From the NCBI GenBank assembly GCA_964506935.1, contig CAZDOD010000160.1, positions 1-6,675 of the forward strand: a stretch of DNA of 6,675 nt, written 5' to 3'. The stretch is from CAZDOD01 sp964506935 (lineage in GTDB: Bacteria; Desulfobacterota; Zymogenia; Zymogenales; Zymogenaceae). Made by a program: the position numbers and the translations under genes. Below the pieces are notes generated by a model. The model made no database searches. It was not told the DNA's origin and saw only the letters and a list, made by a program, of their open reading frames with translations. Positions 1 through 5,842 of the stretch are shown here, piece by piece. How positions within the stretch are numbered: the stretch's first letter is position 1; every line of letters starts with the position of its first letter.

Positions 1-389
1 TGGCGAGCGAAGGCATCGGGATTATCCTGATTTCCGACGAGGTTTCTGAGGTTCGTCTGAGCGAGCTTCGTCGCCGCTATATAAAAATCCACGACGTTGT
101 AGGTAACTTTTACGGGATCGGTGACTTCGTAGTAGACAACAGCGTCGACCTGTACAACGACGTTGTCTTTTGTTATCACGTCCTGAGGTGGAACGTCCAC
201 AACCTGTTCCCTCATGTCGACCTTTCTGAGTTTTTCAAGAAACGGGATGACAAGTGTAAGGCCGCTTCCTACCGTGCGCTGGTATCTCCCCAGCCGCTCT
301 ATCAGCCCCTTTTCCCAGGGTCTGATGATCCTCATTCCCGTTGAGACTATAACAATTATAACGATGGTGAGTATATAAAATATTCCCAT
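1..389 (-). CDS. SPFH/Band 7 (stomatin-prohibitin family) protein, 3' end cut by window edge
   Basis: About 129 codons of the N-terminal part are present, starting at the ATG at 389-387, with AAAGGAG at 397-403 seven bases upstream. Residues 2-17 form a hydrophobic membrane anchor (IFYILTIVIIVIVS). This is followed by the classic SPFH stretch: RPWEKGLIERLGRYQRT, then VDMREQVVDVPPQDVITKDN, then VDAVVYYEVTDPVKVTYNV, and LAQTNLRNLVG. These proteins oligomerise at the inner membrane and organise membrane microdomains. The start lies one base after the NfeD stop, so the two are translationally coupled, as is typical for NfeD-SPFH pairs. After NLRNLVG the family normally continues with an acidic (D/E)-hydrophobic-x-LDE motif. 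Here it reads NQDNPDAFAR, so the last ten codons (bases 1-32) are suspect. The family call is secure; the gene end is not visible. Confidence 0.93.
   Translation of the reverse strand, partial: MGIFYILTIVIIVIVSTGMRIIRPWEKGLIERLGRYQRTVGSGLTLVIPFLEKLRKVDMREQVVDVPPQDVITKDNVVVQVDAVVYYEVTDPVKVTYNVVDFYIAATKLAQTNLRNLVGNQDNPDAFAR
3..53 (+). other. Possible fragment of a sugar ABC-transporter ATPase at the window edge
   Basis: Read on the plus strand from base 3, the first 17 codons give ASEGIGIILISDEVSEV. This closely resembles the segment after the Walker B/D-loop in the second nucleotide-binding domain of RbsA/XylG/MglA-type sugar ABC ATPases, typically written as (L)AxEGxGIILISDExPEV. The resemblance stops at about base 53; beyond that the plus frame stays open to a TGA at 342-344 but is only the antisense of the SPFH gene. 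The match is from memory of the family. It could be coincidence, but it coincides with the place where the minus-strand SPFH protein stops looking like its own family, so a chimeric join is the favoured explanation. Confidence 0.35.
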
Positions 390-390
390 T

Positions 391-837
391 TTATTTCTCC
401 TTTTCTATTACTTTTACGATAACATGTGTCCCTTCTACTCCCGTTACCTCGACCGTCTTACCCTTCGGGATGACTTTTTCGGTTTCACTGTCGGCCCTCC
501 ATTCCTCTTTTCCAATCCTGATCTTTCCTGTATTTTTTACGTTGTCTATCACTTCGAGGACGATGCCCTTCTTCCCCACAAAACGGTCGGCGCCGATTCC
601 GGGGGGCTGTTCCTTTGTGATCTTGTCCGCCAATTTCCTCGTTGAAACGAAAAGGACCCCCGATACTATTGCAAACGTCCCCCACTGCCACGCGTGTCCT
701 AGTCCCAAAAGTGCAACGACTCCGGCGGCAGCGGCCCCTATGCCGAACCACATCAGGAAAAAACCGGCGGTAAAGATCTCTCCGATGATGAATGCCCCGG
801 CAATTGCCATCCAGATCAACCATATCTTATCTTCCAT
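391..837 (-). CDS. nfeD: NfeD-family membrane protein (short, NfeD1b-like)
   Basis: A 148-residue protein. Residues 5-26, 27-47 and 50-66 are hydrophobic and make a compact membrane domain rich in small residues (GIGAAAAGVVALLGLG). Residues about 85-148 form the soluble NfeD OB-fold. The signature is visible: GKKGIVLEVI, then NTGKIRIGKEEWRADS (Gly-Lys-x-x-x-x-Gly-x-x-Trp-x-Ala), then a PKGKTVEVTGVEGTHVIVK tail. The length fits the short class that lacks the ClpP-like serine protease domain. NfeD proteins partner SPFH proteins at the inner membrane, and here the partner gene follows after one base. The start is the ATG at 837, with GAGGTG five bases upstream. An in-frame TTG at 855 would add six residues but would place this Shine-Dalgarno site inside the gene, so it was not used. 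Confidence 0.93.
   Translation of the reverse strand: MEDKIWLIWMAIAGAFIIGEIFTAGFFLMWFGIGAAAAGVVALLGLGHAWQWGTFAIVSGVLFVSTRKLADKITKEQPPGIGADRFVGKKGIVLEVIDNVKNTGKIRIGKEEWRADSETEKVIPKGKTVEVTGVEGTHVIVKVIEKEK
397..403 (-). promoter_or_regulatory. Ribosome binding site of the SPFH gene
   Basis: AAAGGAG on the minus strand, seven bases before the ATG at 389. It lies inside the last codons of nfeD, which fits translational coupling. Confidence 0.75.
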
Positions 838-842
838 AATTT

Positions 843-848
843 CACCTC
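843..848 (-). promoter_or_regulatory. Ribosome binding site deciding the nfeD start
   Basis: GAGGTG on the minus strand with a five-base spacer to the ATG at 837. It argues for this ATG over the upstream in-frame TTG at 855. Confidence 0.7.
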
Positions 849-921
849 GCGTCAAGACTCAAGGGATTTTTATCATTCTCTTTTAAGCAGATCGCCAGGT
901 CGAAGTTTTGAGCATGATAAT

Positions 922-950
922 ATGTTATCTGAACGTTCCCGATTAATCAA
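922..950 (-). promoter_or_regulatory. Weak candidate promoter for nfeD-SPFH
   Basis: TTGATT (950-945), a 17-base spacer, then TAACAT (927-922) on the minus strand, giving a leader of roughly 80 bases before nfeD. The surrounding 838-1095 gap is very AT-rich, so chance matches are likely. No convincing terminator for the upstream gene was seen in the gap, so nfeD could also be read from further upstream. Confidence 0.25.
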
Positions 951-1095
951 GTCTATAATTATAAATATTCGAGAAAATAGTGCTAAAAGATAGATAAAAA
1001 AAGTGCCCGGATATTTTTAAGGGAAGTTTTGATGATTTTCTCCTGAGATTTTTATTCATGACGGGAATGAAGCGAGGATTGGGATTATGGAAACA

Positions 1096-1644
1096 TCATA
1101 TCCGCCCAAAGAGTTCTTTTATCCTCTCAGACCTCAGGAGATAGATCGATGTGAAAAGAGGGATGATAAGAAAAACAAAGAGCACCACGAGAAGTAGAAT
1201 GTATCCAAATTTCATGACCGAGACGTCGCCGGCGCCGATCAAGCTTGCCACAATGTTTGGCATGGTAAATACCGTAAGGGTCCAGAGTGATACATATATC
1301 GCGATTGTTAAGACAAGTACCCACGCCGATAATTCAAGGGCGGTCCTCGCCCAAGTCCTAAGCTTTAAGAAATGTATGACAGCCGTAATGATAAAAATGG
1401 AAAAAATCATCTCCAAAGAACCAAAGGCATGAAAGTTTTTGAAGATAAATATCATCATCAGGAGATAAACGGGGACATGTGCCTCCATCTGGCGCATGAG
1501 CTCGATCATCTCAAAGATGGCGGGGGTAGTTGTGATGTTTTTGATTACGTGAAAAACCAAAAATAGGGAAATGATGATAAATACCACACTGATAAATATC
1601 ACAGAAAGGGGCCTTTTTCTTTCAGTAATGGCAGTAGCTTCCAT
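1096..1644 (-). CDS. Hypothetical integral membrane protein, about four helices
   Basis: A 182-residue protein that I do not recognise as a named family. The N-terminus is short and charged (TERKRP). Hydrophobic segments lie near residues 14-34, 59-90 (one or two helices, around a FKNFHAFGS turn), 103-125 and 147-169. The tail, LLRSERIKELFGRI, is basic and probably cytoplasmic. The LKLRTWAR loop before the third helix and the YLLRSERIKELF ending are of the kind found in many small uncharacterised bacterial membrane proteins, but they give no function. No enzymatic motif is evident. The ATG at 1644 is preceded by GGTGA six bases upstream. It lies 163 bases after mscS and 258 bases before nfeD on the same strand; co-transcription is possible but not shown. 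Confidence 0.8.
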   Translation of the reverse strand: MEATAITERKRPLSVIFISVVFIIISLFLVFHVIKNITTTPAIFEMIELMRQMEAHVPVYLLMMIFIFKNFHAFGSLEMIFSIFIITAVIHFLKLRTWARTALELSAWVLVLTIAIYVSLWTLTVFTMPNIVASLIGAGDVSVMKFGYILLLVVLFVFLIIPLFTSIYLLRSERIKELFGRI

Positions 1645-1807
1645 CTTCCGTCACCATCTTTCGTAACAATAAGTCTTCGTCACCCGAGTCTTTTAAAAGT
1701 TACAACGAATTGATAAATATTTCATCTTCATCCAAAACCTTAAAATCCATCCGATCTGGCCGTGCATGAGGAACAGGTCTTTTTATCCTGGTGTTTACAG
1801 TAATTAT

Positions 1808-2863
1808 TTACGAACCGCCGGCGTCTTTGCCTTTCCTCATATAGACTGTTCGTATCGGGAAGGGGATCTCGATTCCCTCTTTGTGGTAGCGGGCATGGAG
1901 CGCCTTTACAAACTCATGCTTTAATAAATACTGGTCGACATACTCCTTCACCCTTATAATAACGCTAAAATCGATGCTGAAGTCACCGAATGTGTGATAG
2001 CGGATGAGCGGCTCGTATTCGGGGACGCCGCCGGGGATCTCTTTAATAATTTTTCTTGCCACATCGAGGGTGATCTCCTCGACACGCTCTAGGTCACTGT
2101 CATAACTTACGCCCACGGGGATTACTAGAGACATCTCACTTTTTGGTCCAGTGTAGTTTGTGATGATAGATGTAGAGATCTTCGAGTTCGGGACGATGAT
2201 TAAGTTGTTCTGAATCGTTGTTACATAGGTGTTCCTCCACGTGATATCAGTGACGTATCCTTCATCTCCGGATTCGAGCTTTATGAAGTGCCCCTGCTTT
2301 ATCTTTCCTGATGCAATTATATGGATTCCCGAAAAGACGTTGGATAGGGTGTCTTGGAGTGCAAGGGCCGCGGCTAGACCCCCGACGCCGAGTGCTGTAA
2401 GGAGAGGTGTTATGGATATTCCTAGGGTGTCAAGGATTATTAAAAGGCCAATTAAAATGATTACAGCATAGGTCAGGTTGGTTAAGATGGATGTCGAGGG
2501 GAAGGCCTTACCGAGCCTTTTGGTGTAGAATTTTATAAAGCCCACGGAGATCCTCGCCGCTACGATGGTCACCGCAAAGATCAGGATCACTAAAATGGTC
2601 TTGTGGGCTATTTTTACGAACTCATCACTCAGATGGGAATGTATAAGCGCCTCATGAATCCCTAAAGTGATGAAGAGGAGAAAGGTAACACCTTTTAGGG
2701 CCCTTATAATAAAATTATCTACTTTCCATTTAGTCTTGGATACTATCTTCTCGATTTTTTTCAGGACGATTATTTCAAAGATTATCCCCAAGATCAGGCC
2801 CCCGGCGATAAAGATCGCGGGAACGGCCCCCGGGAAGGCCAAGATTTTATTTAGATATTCCAT
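1808..2863 (-). CDS. MscS-family mechanosensitive ion channel
   Basis: A 351-residue small-conductance mechanosensitive channel that releases solutes through the inner membrane on osmotic downshock. About five membrane helices are visible, near residues 13-34, 52-73, 88-112, 128-148 and 152-183. That is two more than E. coli MscS (286 residues, three helices), making it closer in layout to YnaI-type members. The last helix is the pore-lining TM3: LGVGGLAAALALQDTLSNVF with its Gly/Ala-packing pattern. Asp171 sits where E. coli MscS has the kink glycine after LQ, a common variation in homologues. The beta domain follows (GYVTDITWRNTYVTT, then NNLIIVPNSKI at 219-229), and the C-terminus carries the family ending GIEIPFPIRTVYM. 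The ATG at 2863 has AAAAGGA about 11 bases upstream, a slightly long spacing. A strong promoter lies further upstream. Confidence 0.95.
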   Translation of the reverse strand: MEYLNKILAFPGAVPAIFIAGGLILGIIFEIIVLKKIEKIVSKTKWKVDNFIIRALKGVTFLLFITLGIHEALIHSHLSDEFVKIAHKTILVILIFAVTIVAARISVGFIKFYTKRLGKAFPSTSILTNLTYAVIILIGLLIILDTLGISITPLLTALGVGGLAAALALQDTLSNVFSGIHIIASGKIKQGHFIKLESGDEGYVTDITWRNTYVTTIQNNLIIVPNSKISTSIITNYTGPKSEMSLVIPVGVSYDSDLERVEEITLDVARKIIKEIPGGVPEYEPLIRYHTFGDFSIDFSVIIRVKEYVDQYLLKHEFVKALHARYHKEGIEIPFPIRTVYMRKGKDAGGS

Positions 2864-2972
2864 CGTTTTTCAAATCCTTTTGTATCGTTCGGTTGTTGTA
2901 TTATTTCTTCTGTCTCTTCACCTTCGGGTTCTCTAAAAGGGGTGACAGATTTCTTGAAGGCAACATGTTACT

Positions 2973-3001
2973 ATTTTACGGGTTTTTGCGTTAGAAGTCA
3001 A
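2973..3001 (-). promoter_or_regulatory. Sigma70-type promoter for the mscS-family gene
   Basis: TTGACT (3001-2996), exactly 17 bases, then TAAAAT (2978-2973) on the minus strand: five of six matches to each consensus hexamer with ideal spacing. The predicted start of transcription is near 2966, giving a leader of about 100 bases before the ATG at 2863. The rest of the 270-base gap (2864-3133) holds no gene that I can support and no clear terminator for the upstream TPR gene. Confidence 0.6.
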
Positions 3002-3133
3002 AAATTTTGGTGGAATAATTGGCCTTAAAGGTCCTTGGATGCGAAGTTGGATGTCGTCGTCACATTTATAGGATTTGATTTCTAATTCGTAAAAGATGGG
3101 ATTCAAATTATAAATGAAATGCTACTTCTTCTC

Positions 3134-4033
3134 CTATTTTCCACCAATAAGCTTTTTATAACTCTCGCAGGCGGTCTCATTGCCCATGTCGCAGGATTTT
3201 TTGAAATCCTCCAAGGCCTTTTCGGCCTCCCCTGAGATATAGTATGTTAGTGCCCTGTTATGGTAGGCAAGAGATGAATTCGGATCAATCAATATAATAG
3301 CGCTGAAATCCTCGATCGCATCAGCGTATCTCCCCATGTTGCCGTAAGTGACACCCCTGTTGTTTAATGGCCTGATATCATCGGGGTCGAGGCTTATTGC
3401 CTTCGTGTAATCTAAGATCGCCTCGTCGAACATCTTCATCTCATCAAAAAGGAGCCCCCGATTGTAGAGGGCATCGCCGAAATTAGGGTCAATGTCTATG
3501 GCCCTATCAAGGTCTTTTAGGGCATCTTCATATCTCCCCAGTTCCCGATAGGCGTTCCCCCGACCGCTCAGTGCGCCGGTGGAATTCGGGTCCAGTTCGA
3601 TCGCCTTTGAGAAATACAGAAGGGCGTTTAGCAGATCGCCCCCTTCCGCGTAGGTTTTCCCCCTATCCCTCCATTCCCGGCTCATCAATCGGGCTATGGG
3701 GGGGACCTTTTCATCGAGACCTGAATAGTGGAAAAAATACCCCGAAAAGAATCCCAGAAGGACAAATATGATAACCGCGGCGGCGGTCAAGGTCTTAAAA
3801 AGATAGGGCTTTTTTCTAAATCTGTCTATTGCCCCCTTTGATTCGAGGCCCACGTGTGTTGCGAATGTAAATGGTTCTCCTTCCGTCTCGTCCCCTTTTA
3901 CTTTCGCCGGTCTTTCCCTTTTAATGAATATCTCACTCTTACAAAAGGGGCAGTAAAGAACCTTTCCCGATTTGGGGACGAGGTCGTCGAGCATCCTCCC
4001 CTTAAATCCACACTGTGAGCAAAAAACCTCCAT
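3134..4033 (-). CDS. Membrane-anchored zinc-ribbon and TPR-repeat protein
   Basis: A 299-residue protein in three parts. Residues 1-38 are an MJ0042-like zinc ribbon with C5-x2-C8 and C28-x2-C31 as metal ligands. A charged linker follows, then one membrane helix at about 81-101 preceded by RFRKK, so the ribbon should be cytoplasmic and the C-terminus outside. Residues about 119-299 are five TPR units of 34 residues, starting near 119, 151, 185, 219 and 253. They have the usual pattern, e.g. ALSGRGNAYRELGRYEDALK and DLDRAIDIDPN. The last unit ends with SCDMGNETACESYKKL, as in many proteobacterial TPR proteins. TPRs scaffold protein-protein contacts; the partner is unknown. The ATG at 4033 has only a weak ribosome site (GAG eight bases upstream). 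The zinc ribbon is 19 of 40 identical to that of the gene at 4800-5804, so the two are partial paralogues. Confidence 0.9.
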   Translation of the reverse strand: MEVFCSQCGFKGRMLDDLVPKSGKVLYCPFCKSEIFIKRERPAKVKGDETEGEPFTFATHVGLESKGAIDRFRKKPYLFKTLTAAAVIIFVLLGFFSGYFFHYSGLDEKVPPIARLMSREWRDRGKTYAEGGDLLNALLYFSKAIELDPNSTGALSGRGNAYRELGRYEDALKDLDRAIDIDPNFGDALYNRGLLFDEMKMFDEAILDYTKAISLDPDDIRPLNNRGVTYGNMGRYADAIEDFSAIILIDPNSSLAYHNRALTYYISGEAEKALEDFKKSCDMGNETACESYKKLIGGK

Positions 4034-4047
4034 CTCTTATTCTCAAA

Positions 4048-4077
4048 AAATTAAAAAGTTGATTTCGTAAAATTCAA
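4048..4077 (-). promoter_or_regulatory. Weak candidate promoter for the TPR gene
   Basis: TTGAAT (4077-4072), an 18-base spacer and TAATTT (4053-4048) on the minus strand, inside the 75-base gap after the hydrolase-like gene. It would give a very short leader of about eight bases. The region is AT-rich and the match is only fair. Confidence 0.22.
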
Positions 4078-4108
4078 AGACACGGCCCGATTTAAAGTCG
4101 TCTTTCGA

Positions 4109-4744
4109 TTACTCCTTCTTTTCAGCCACCTTTAGCGCCTTCTTCGCCAGTGATTCGGAATATCTCCCCCACGAGTCCTCATCACCGGGCCTTTTTCTCC
4201 ATATCACGAAAGTGCATACGTCCGCCCCGGCCGGGATAGTATTTTTGAATTCCACCTGAAAATCATACTCGGGAAATTTCTCTTTCACGGCGTCTATCAT
4301 CCCCTGGACAAGGTAGCGCTGGACGCGGCAGTCGAAGGCCTTGTAGCTGTCCTGATGCGGACACCACAGGATGTCGAACGAGCAGTGGTCTTCGTCGTCG
4401 ATCCTCGGGTCTTCGGGAGAGGCGTAGATCTCCCGGTTGATCCAGCTCGCATACGCCGATATGAATTCGATGGGCTCGATGCCCTTGGGGACCGAAATCC
4501 CGTCGAGGATCTGACGGCCGATGTCACGCCCTACTTCACATAGGGCCTCTATCATCACCCGCTGGCCGTTTTCCCCAAACTGGCGCTCGGCGCAAACGAG
4601 CATCGCCAACACCGACATCGCGAGCATGTTCCCCCACCGAAAAAGCGATGTCGGGTCATAATCTTCCCTCGAAAGCGCCTCCCTCTTGCAACGATCCCCG
4701 GCATCTCTAAAGGGATAGTTGAATCTCATCTTGAGGGTCTCCAT
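4109..4744 (-). CDS. L-2-amino-thiazoline-4-carboxylic acid hydrolase-like protein
   Basis: A 211-residue soluble protein without membrane segments. The C-terminal half shows a cysteine layout typical of this hydrolase-like family: C121-SFDILW-C128-P, then C139 before a helix (YLVQGMIDAVKEKFPEYDF), then GADVC177TFVIW. Further cysteines are at 19, 51 and 69. The founding enzyme opens a thiazoline ring on the way to L-cysteine, but most family members are uncharacterised and substrates here cannot be inferred. A remote relation to the 4-vinyl-reductase (V4R) small-molecule-binding fold is an alternative reading of the C-x-G-x-C pattern. The ATG at 4744 is chosen because AAAGGAGGT sits four bases upstream; an in-frame TTG at 4774 would swallow that site. 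The gene appears more GC-rich (about 60% in sampled stretches) than its immediate upstream neighbour. Confidence 0.6.
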   Translation of the reverse strand: METLKMRFNYPFRDAGDRCKREALSREDYDPTSLFRWGNMLAMSVLAMLVCAERQFGENGQRVMIEALCEVGRDIGRQILDGISVPKGIEPIEFISAYASWINREIYASPEDPRIDDEDHCSFDILWCPHQDSYKAFDCRVQRYLVQGMIDAVKEKFPEYDFQVEFKNTIPAGADVCTFVIWRKRPGDEDSWGRYSESLAKKALKVAEKKE

Positions 4745-4748
4745 CGAA

Positions 4749-4757
4749 ACCTCCTTT
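4749..4757 (-). promoter_or_regulatory. Near-perfect Shine-Dalgarno site deciding the start of the hydrolase-like gene
   Basis: AAAGGAGGT on the minus strand, four bases from the ATG at 4744. It is the strongest ribosome site in the window and rules out the longer TTG start at 4774. Confidence 0.8.
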
Positions 4758-4799
4758 GCTTTCTGACTTGTCAACCGGCCTTGGTTTTAAAGCTATAAA

Positions 4800-5804
4800 T
4801 TAGAATATTATATCTACTCTGGGATTTATGATATTTAGCCTATATACATCGACGACGATATCGTATGCATATATGATCCCCTCTATATATATCTTGGAGC
4901 CCTTCTTTATCAGAAAGACAAGGTCTTCATCGTCCTTTAGCCCAATGTTTACTTTACACTTGGGAAATCCTTCGCTGATGTTTTCGGCTTCTATTATATA
5001 GCGATATGATCTGTTGGGGAAATTATCGCCGGTGCCTATGGAATCCTCACCGTAATAGACGGCGCCCCTTACGTCTATTACTGAAAGTTTCCCGCTGAGA
5101 TTGATTCCCAGAAGACTCTCTCCATATTCCTTCAATTCCCATTCTTTTTGTATTTTGGTAAAGCTGGATTCATGTAGATTTTGTATCTTTTCGTCTATCT
5201 CATCGATATCAATGTAGATGTCACTTTTATATAGATCCCAGTTTTCGATTGACACAGGTGATTCGGGTAGCTCAAAGGTGGTCGTTGATTCGGAGGGATT
5301 TGGGGTGGTATGTGATTCGAGGCTCTCCTTTTCAAAAATATCTGTCGGCGACGATGTCTCCGGGATCTCTGGCTGTATTGGAGAGAGGAGGTTTTTGGAT
5401 TCCGTCTCTTCGATATCGGATGGAACGGGCTTTTCTCCTTTTTTTTCGATGTTATTTTTGATTCCGGTCGTGGTCGTATCTTTGGTCCACCAGTCGCCGG
5501 TGAGATATCCGGAGAGATAGCCGAGCCCGAAGACAGTAAAAAATAGAAGGCCAAAAATGAATATTTTCCTTCTATTGTATTGAGATTTTGGTAAATTTCT
5601 ATTCGTCGTCGCCATCTTTTGAAAAGTGGCGCCCATATCGGGCCCCGGGCCTTTGTCCCCTTCATCTTCCGGTTCTTCAAAGGTCTCCTTTTTTACAAAG
5701 AAATTACTCTTACACCTTTTGCAGGTTACATTCCTCCCCGACTCCGGTATGAGCTCGTCATCTATCTTCCCATTGAAGCTACATTTCGGGCAGACGACTT
5801 CCAC
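4800..5804 (-). CDS. Membrane-anchored zinc-ribbon protein with C-terminal OB-like domain
   Basis: A 334-residue protein. Residues 1-39 are an MJ0042-like zinc ribbon (C5-x2-C8, C28-x2-C31). A single membrane helix at about 81-101 is preceded by the basic YNRRK, which predicts a cytoplasmic ribbon and an extracytoplasmic remainder. Roughly residues 105-190 are a disordered, Ser/Thr/Pro/Glu-rich linker. From about 225 to the end the sequence alternates beta strands: GKLSVIDVRGAVYY, then RYIIEAENI, then KVNIGLKDDEDLVFLIKKGS and KIYIEGIIYAYDIVVDVYRL. This resembles OB-type barrels of the tRNA_anti-like kind found in envelope proteins, but I infer that from strand pattern only. The start is GTG at 5804, supported by GGAGA six bases upstream. 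It follows the L7/L12-like gene by 38 bases and precedes the hydrolase-like gene by 55, suggesting one transcript. Confidence 0.85.
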   Translation of the reverse strand: MEVVCPKCSFNGKIDDELIPESGRNVTCKRCKSNFFVKKETFEEPEDEGDKGPGPDMGATFQKMATTNRNLPKSQYNRRKIFIFGLLFFTVFGLGYLSGYLTGDWWTKDTTTTGIKNNIEKKGEKPVPSDIEETESKNLLSPIQPEIPETSSPTDIFEKESLESHTTPNPSESTTTFELPESPVSIENWDLYKSDIYIDIDEIDEKIQNLHESSFTKIQKEWELKEYGESLLGINLSGKLSVIDVRGAVYYGEDSIGTGDNFPNRSYRYIIEAENISEGFPKCKVNIGLKDDEDLVFLIKKGSKIYIEGIIYAYDIVVDVYRLNIINPRVDIIF

Positions 5805-5810
5805 TTTTTA

Positions 5811-5815
5811 TCTCC
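5811..5815 (-). promoter_or_regulatory. Ribosome binding site supporting a GTG start
   Basis: GGAGA on the minus strand, six bases before the GTG at 5804. The GTG places the conserved MEVxCxxC ribbon right at the N-terminus, as in the paralogue at 4033. Confidence 0.7.
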
Positions 5816-5842
5816 AAAGAAATTTCAACCAAAAGGAAAATC

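Noticed and set aside
470..886. A 138-codon plus-strand open frame over nfeD
   Set aside because: It is antisense to a gene with a clear NfeD signature and has no recognisable protein features.
984..1020. T-rich run on the minus strand, considered as a terminator for the membrane protein gene
   Set aside because: Only a three-pair CCC/GGG stem precedes the T-run, too weak for an intrinsic terminator.
943..1059. A 38-codon minus-strand open frame in the gap before nfeD
   Set aside because: There is no ribosome site before its ATG, the sequence is AT-rich and the composition is unconvincing (runs of Lys, Ser and Phe).
1776..1791. CAGG/CCTG inverted repeat after the channel gene
   Set aside because: It is a four-base stem with no T-run on the minus strand, so not a credible terminator.
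2901..2966. A 21-codon open frame in the leader of the channel gene
   Set aside because: Its ATG would lie at the predicted transcription start with no ribosome site; a leaderless peptide is not supported by sequence alone.
4070..4106. Stem-like pairing (AAAGAC with GTCTTT) after the hydrolase-like gene, considered as a terminator
   Set aside because: The loop is long, the stem has a bulge, and no proper T-run follows (GAATTTTACG).
5195..5680. A 161-codon minus-strand frame within the OB-like gene
   Set aside because: It is an out-of-frame reading rich in Arg/Ser/Pro over the low-complexity linker. The GTG-started frame has the zinc ribbon, helix and ribosome site.
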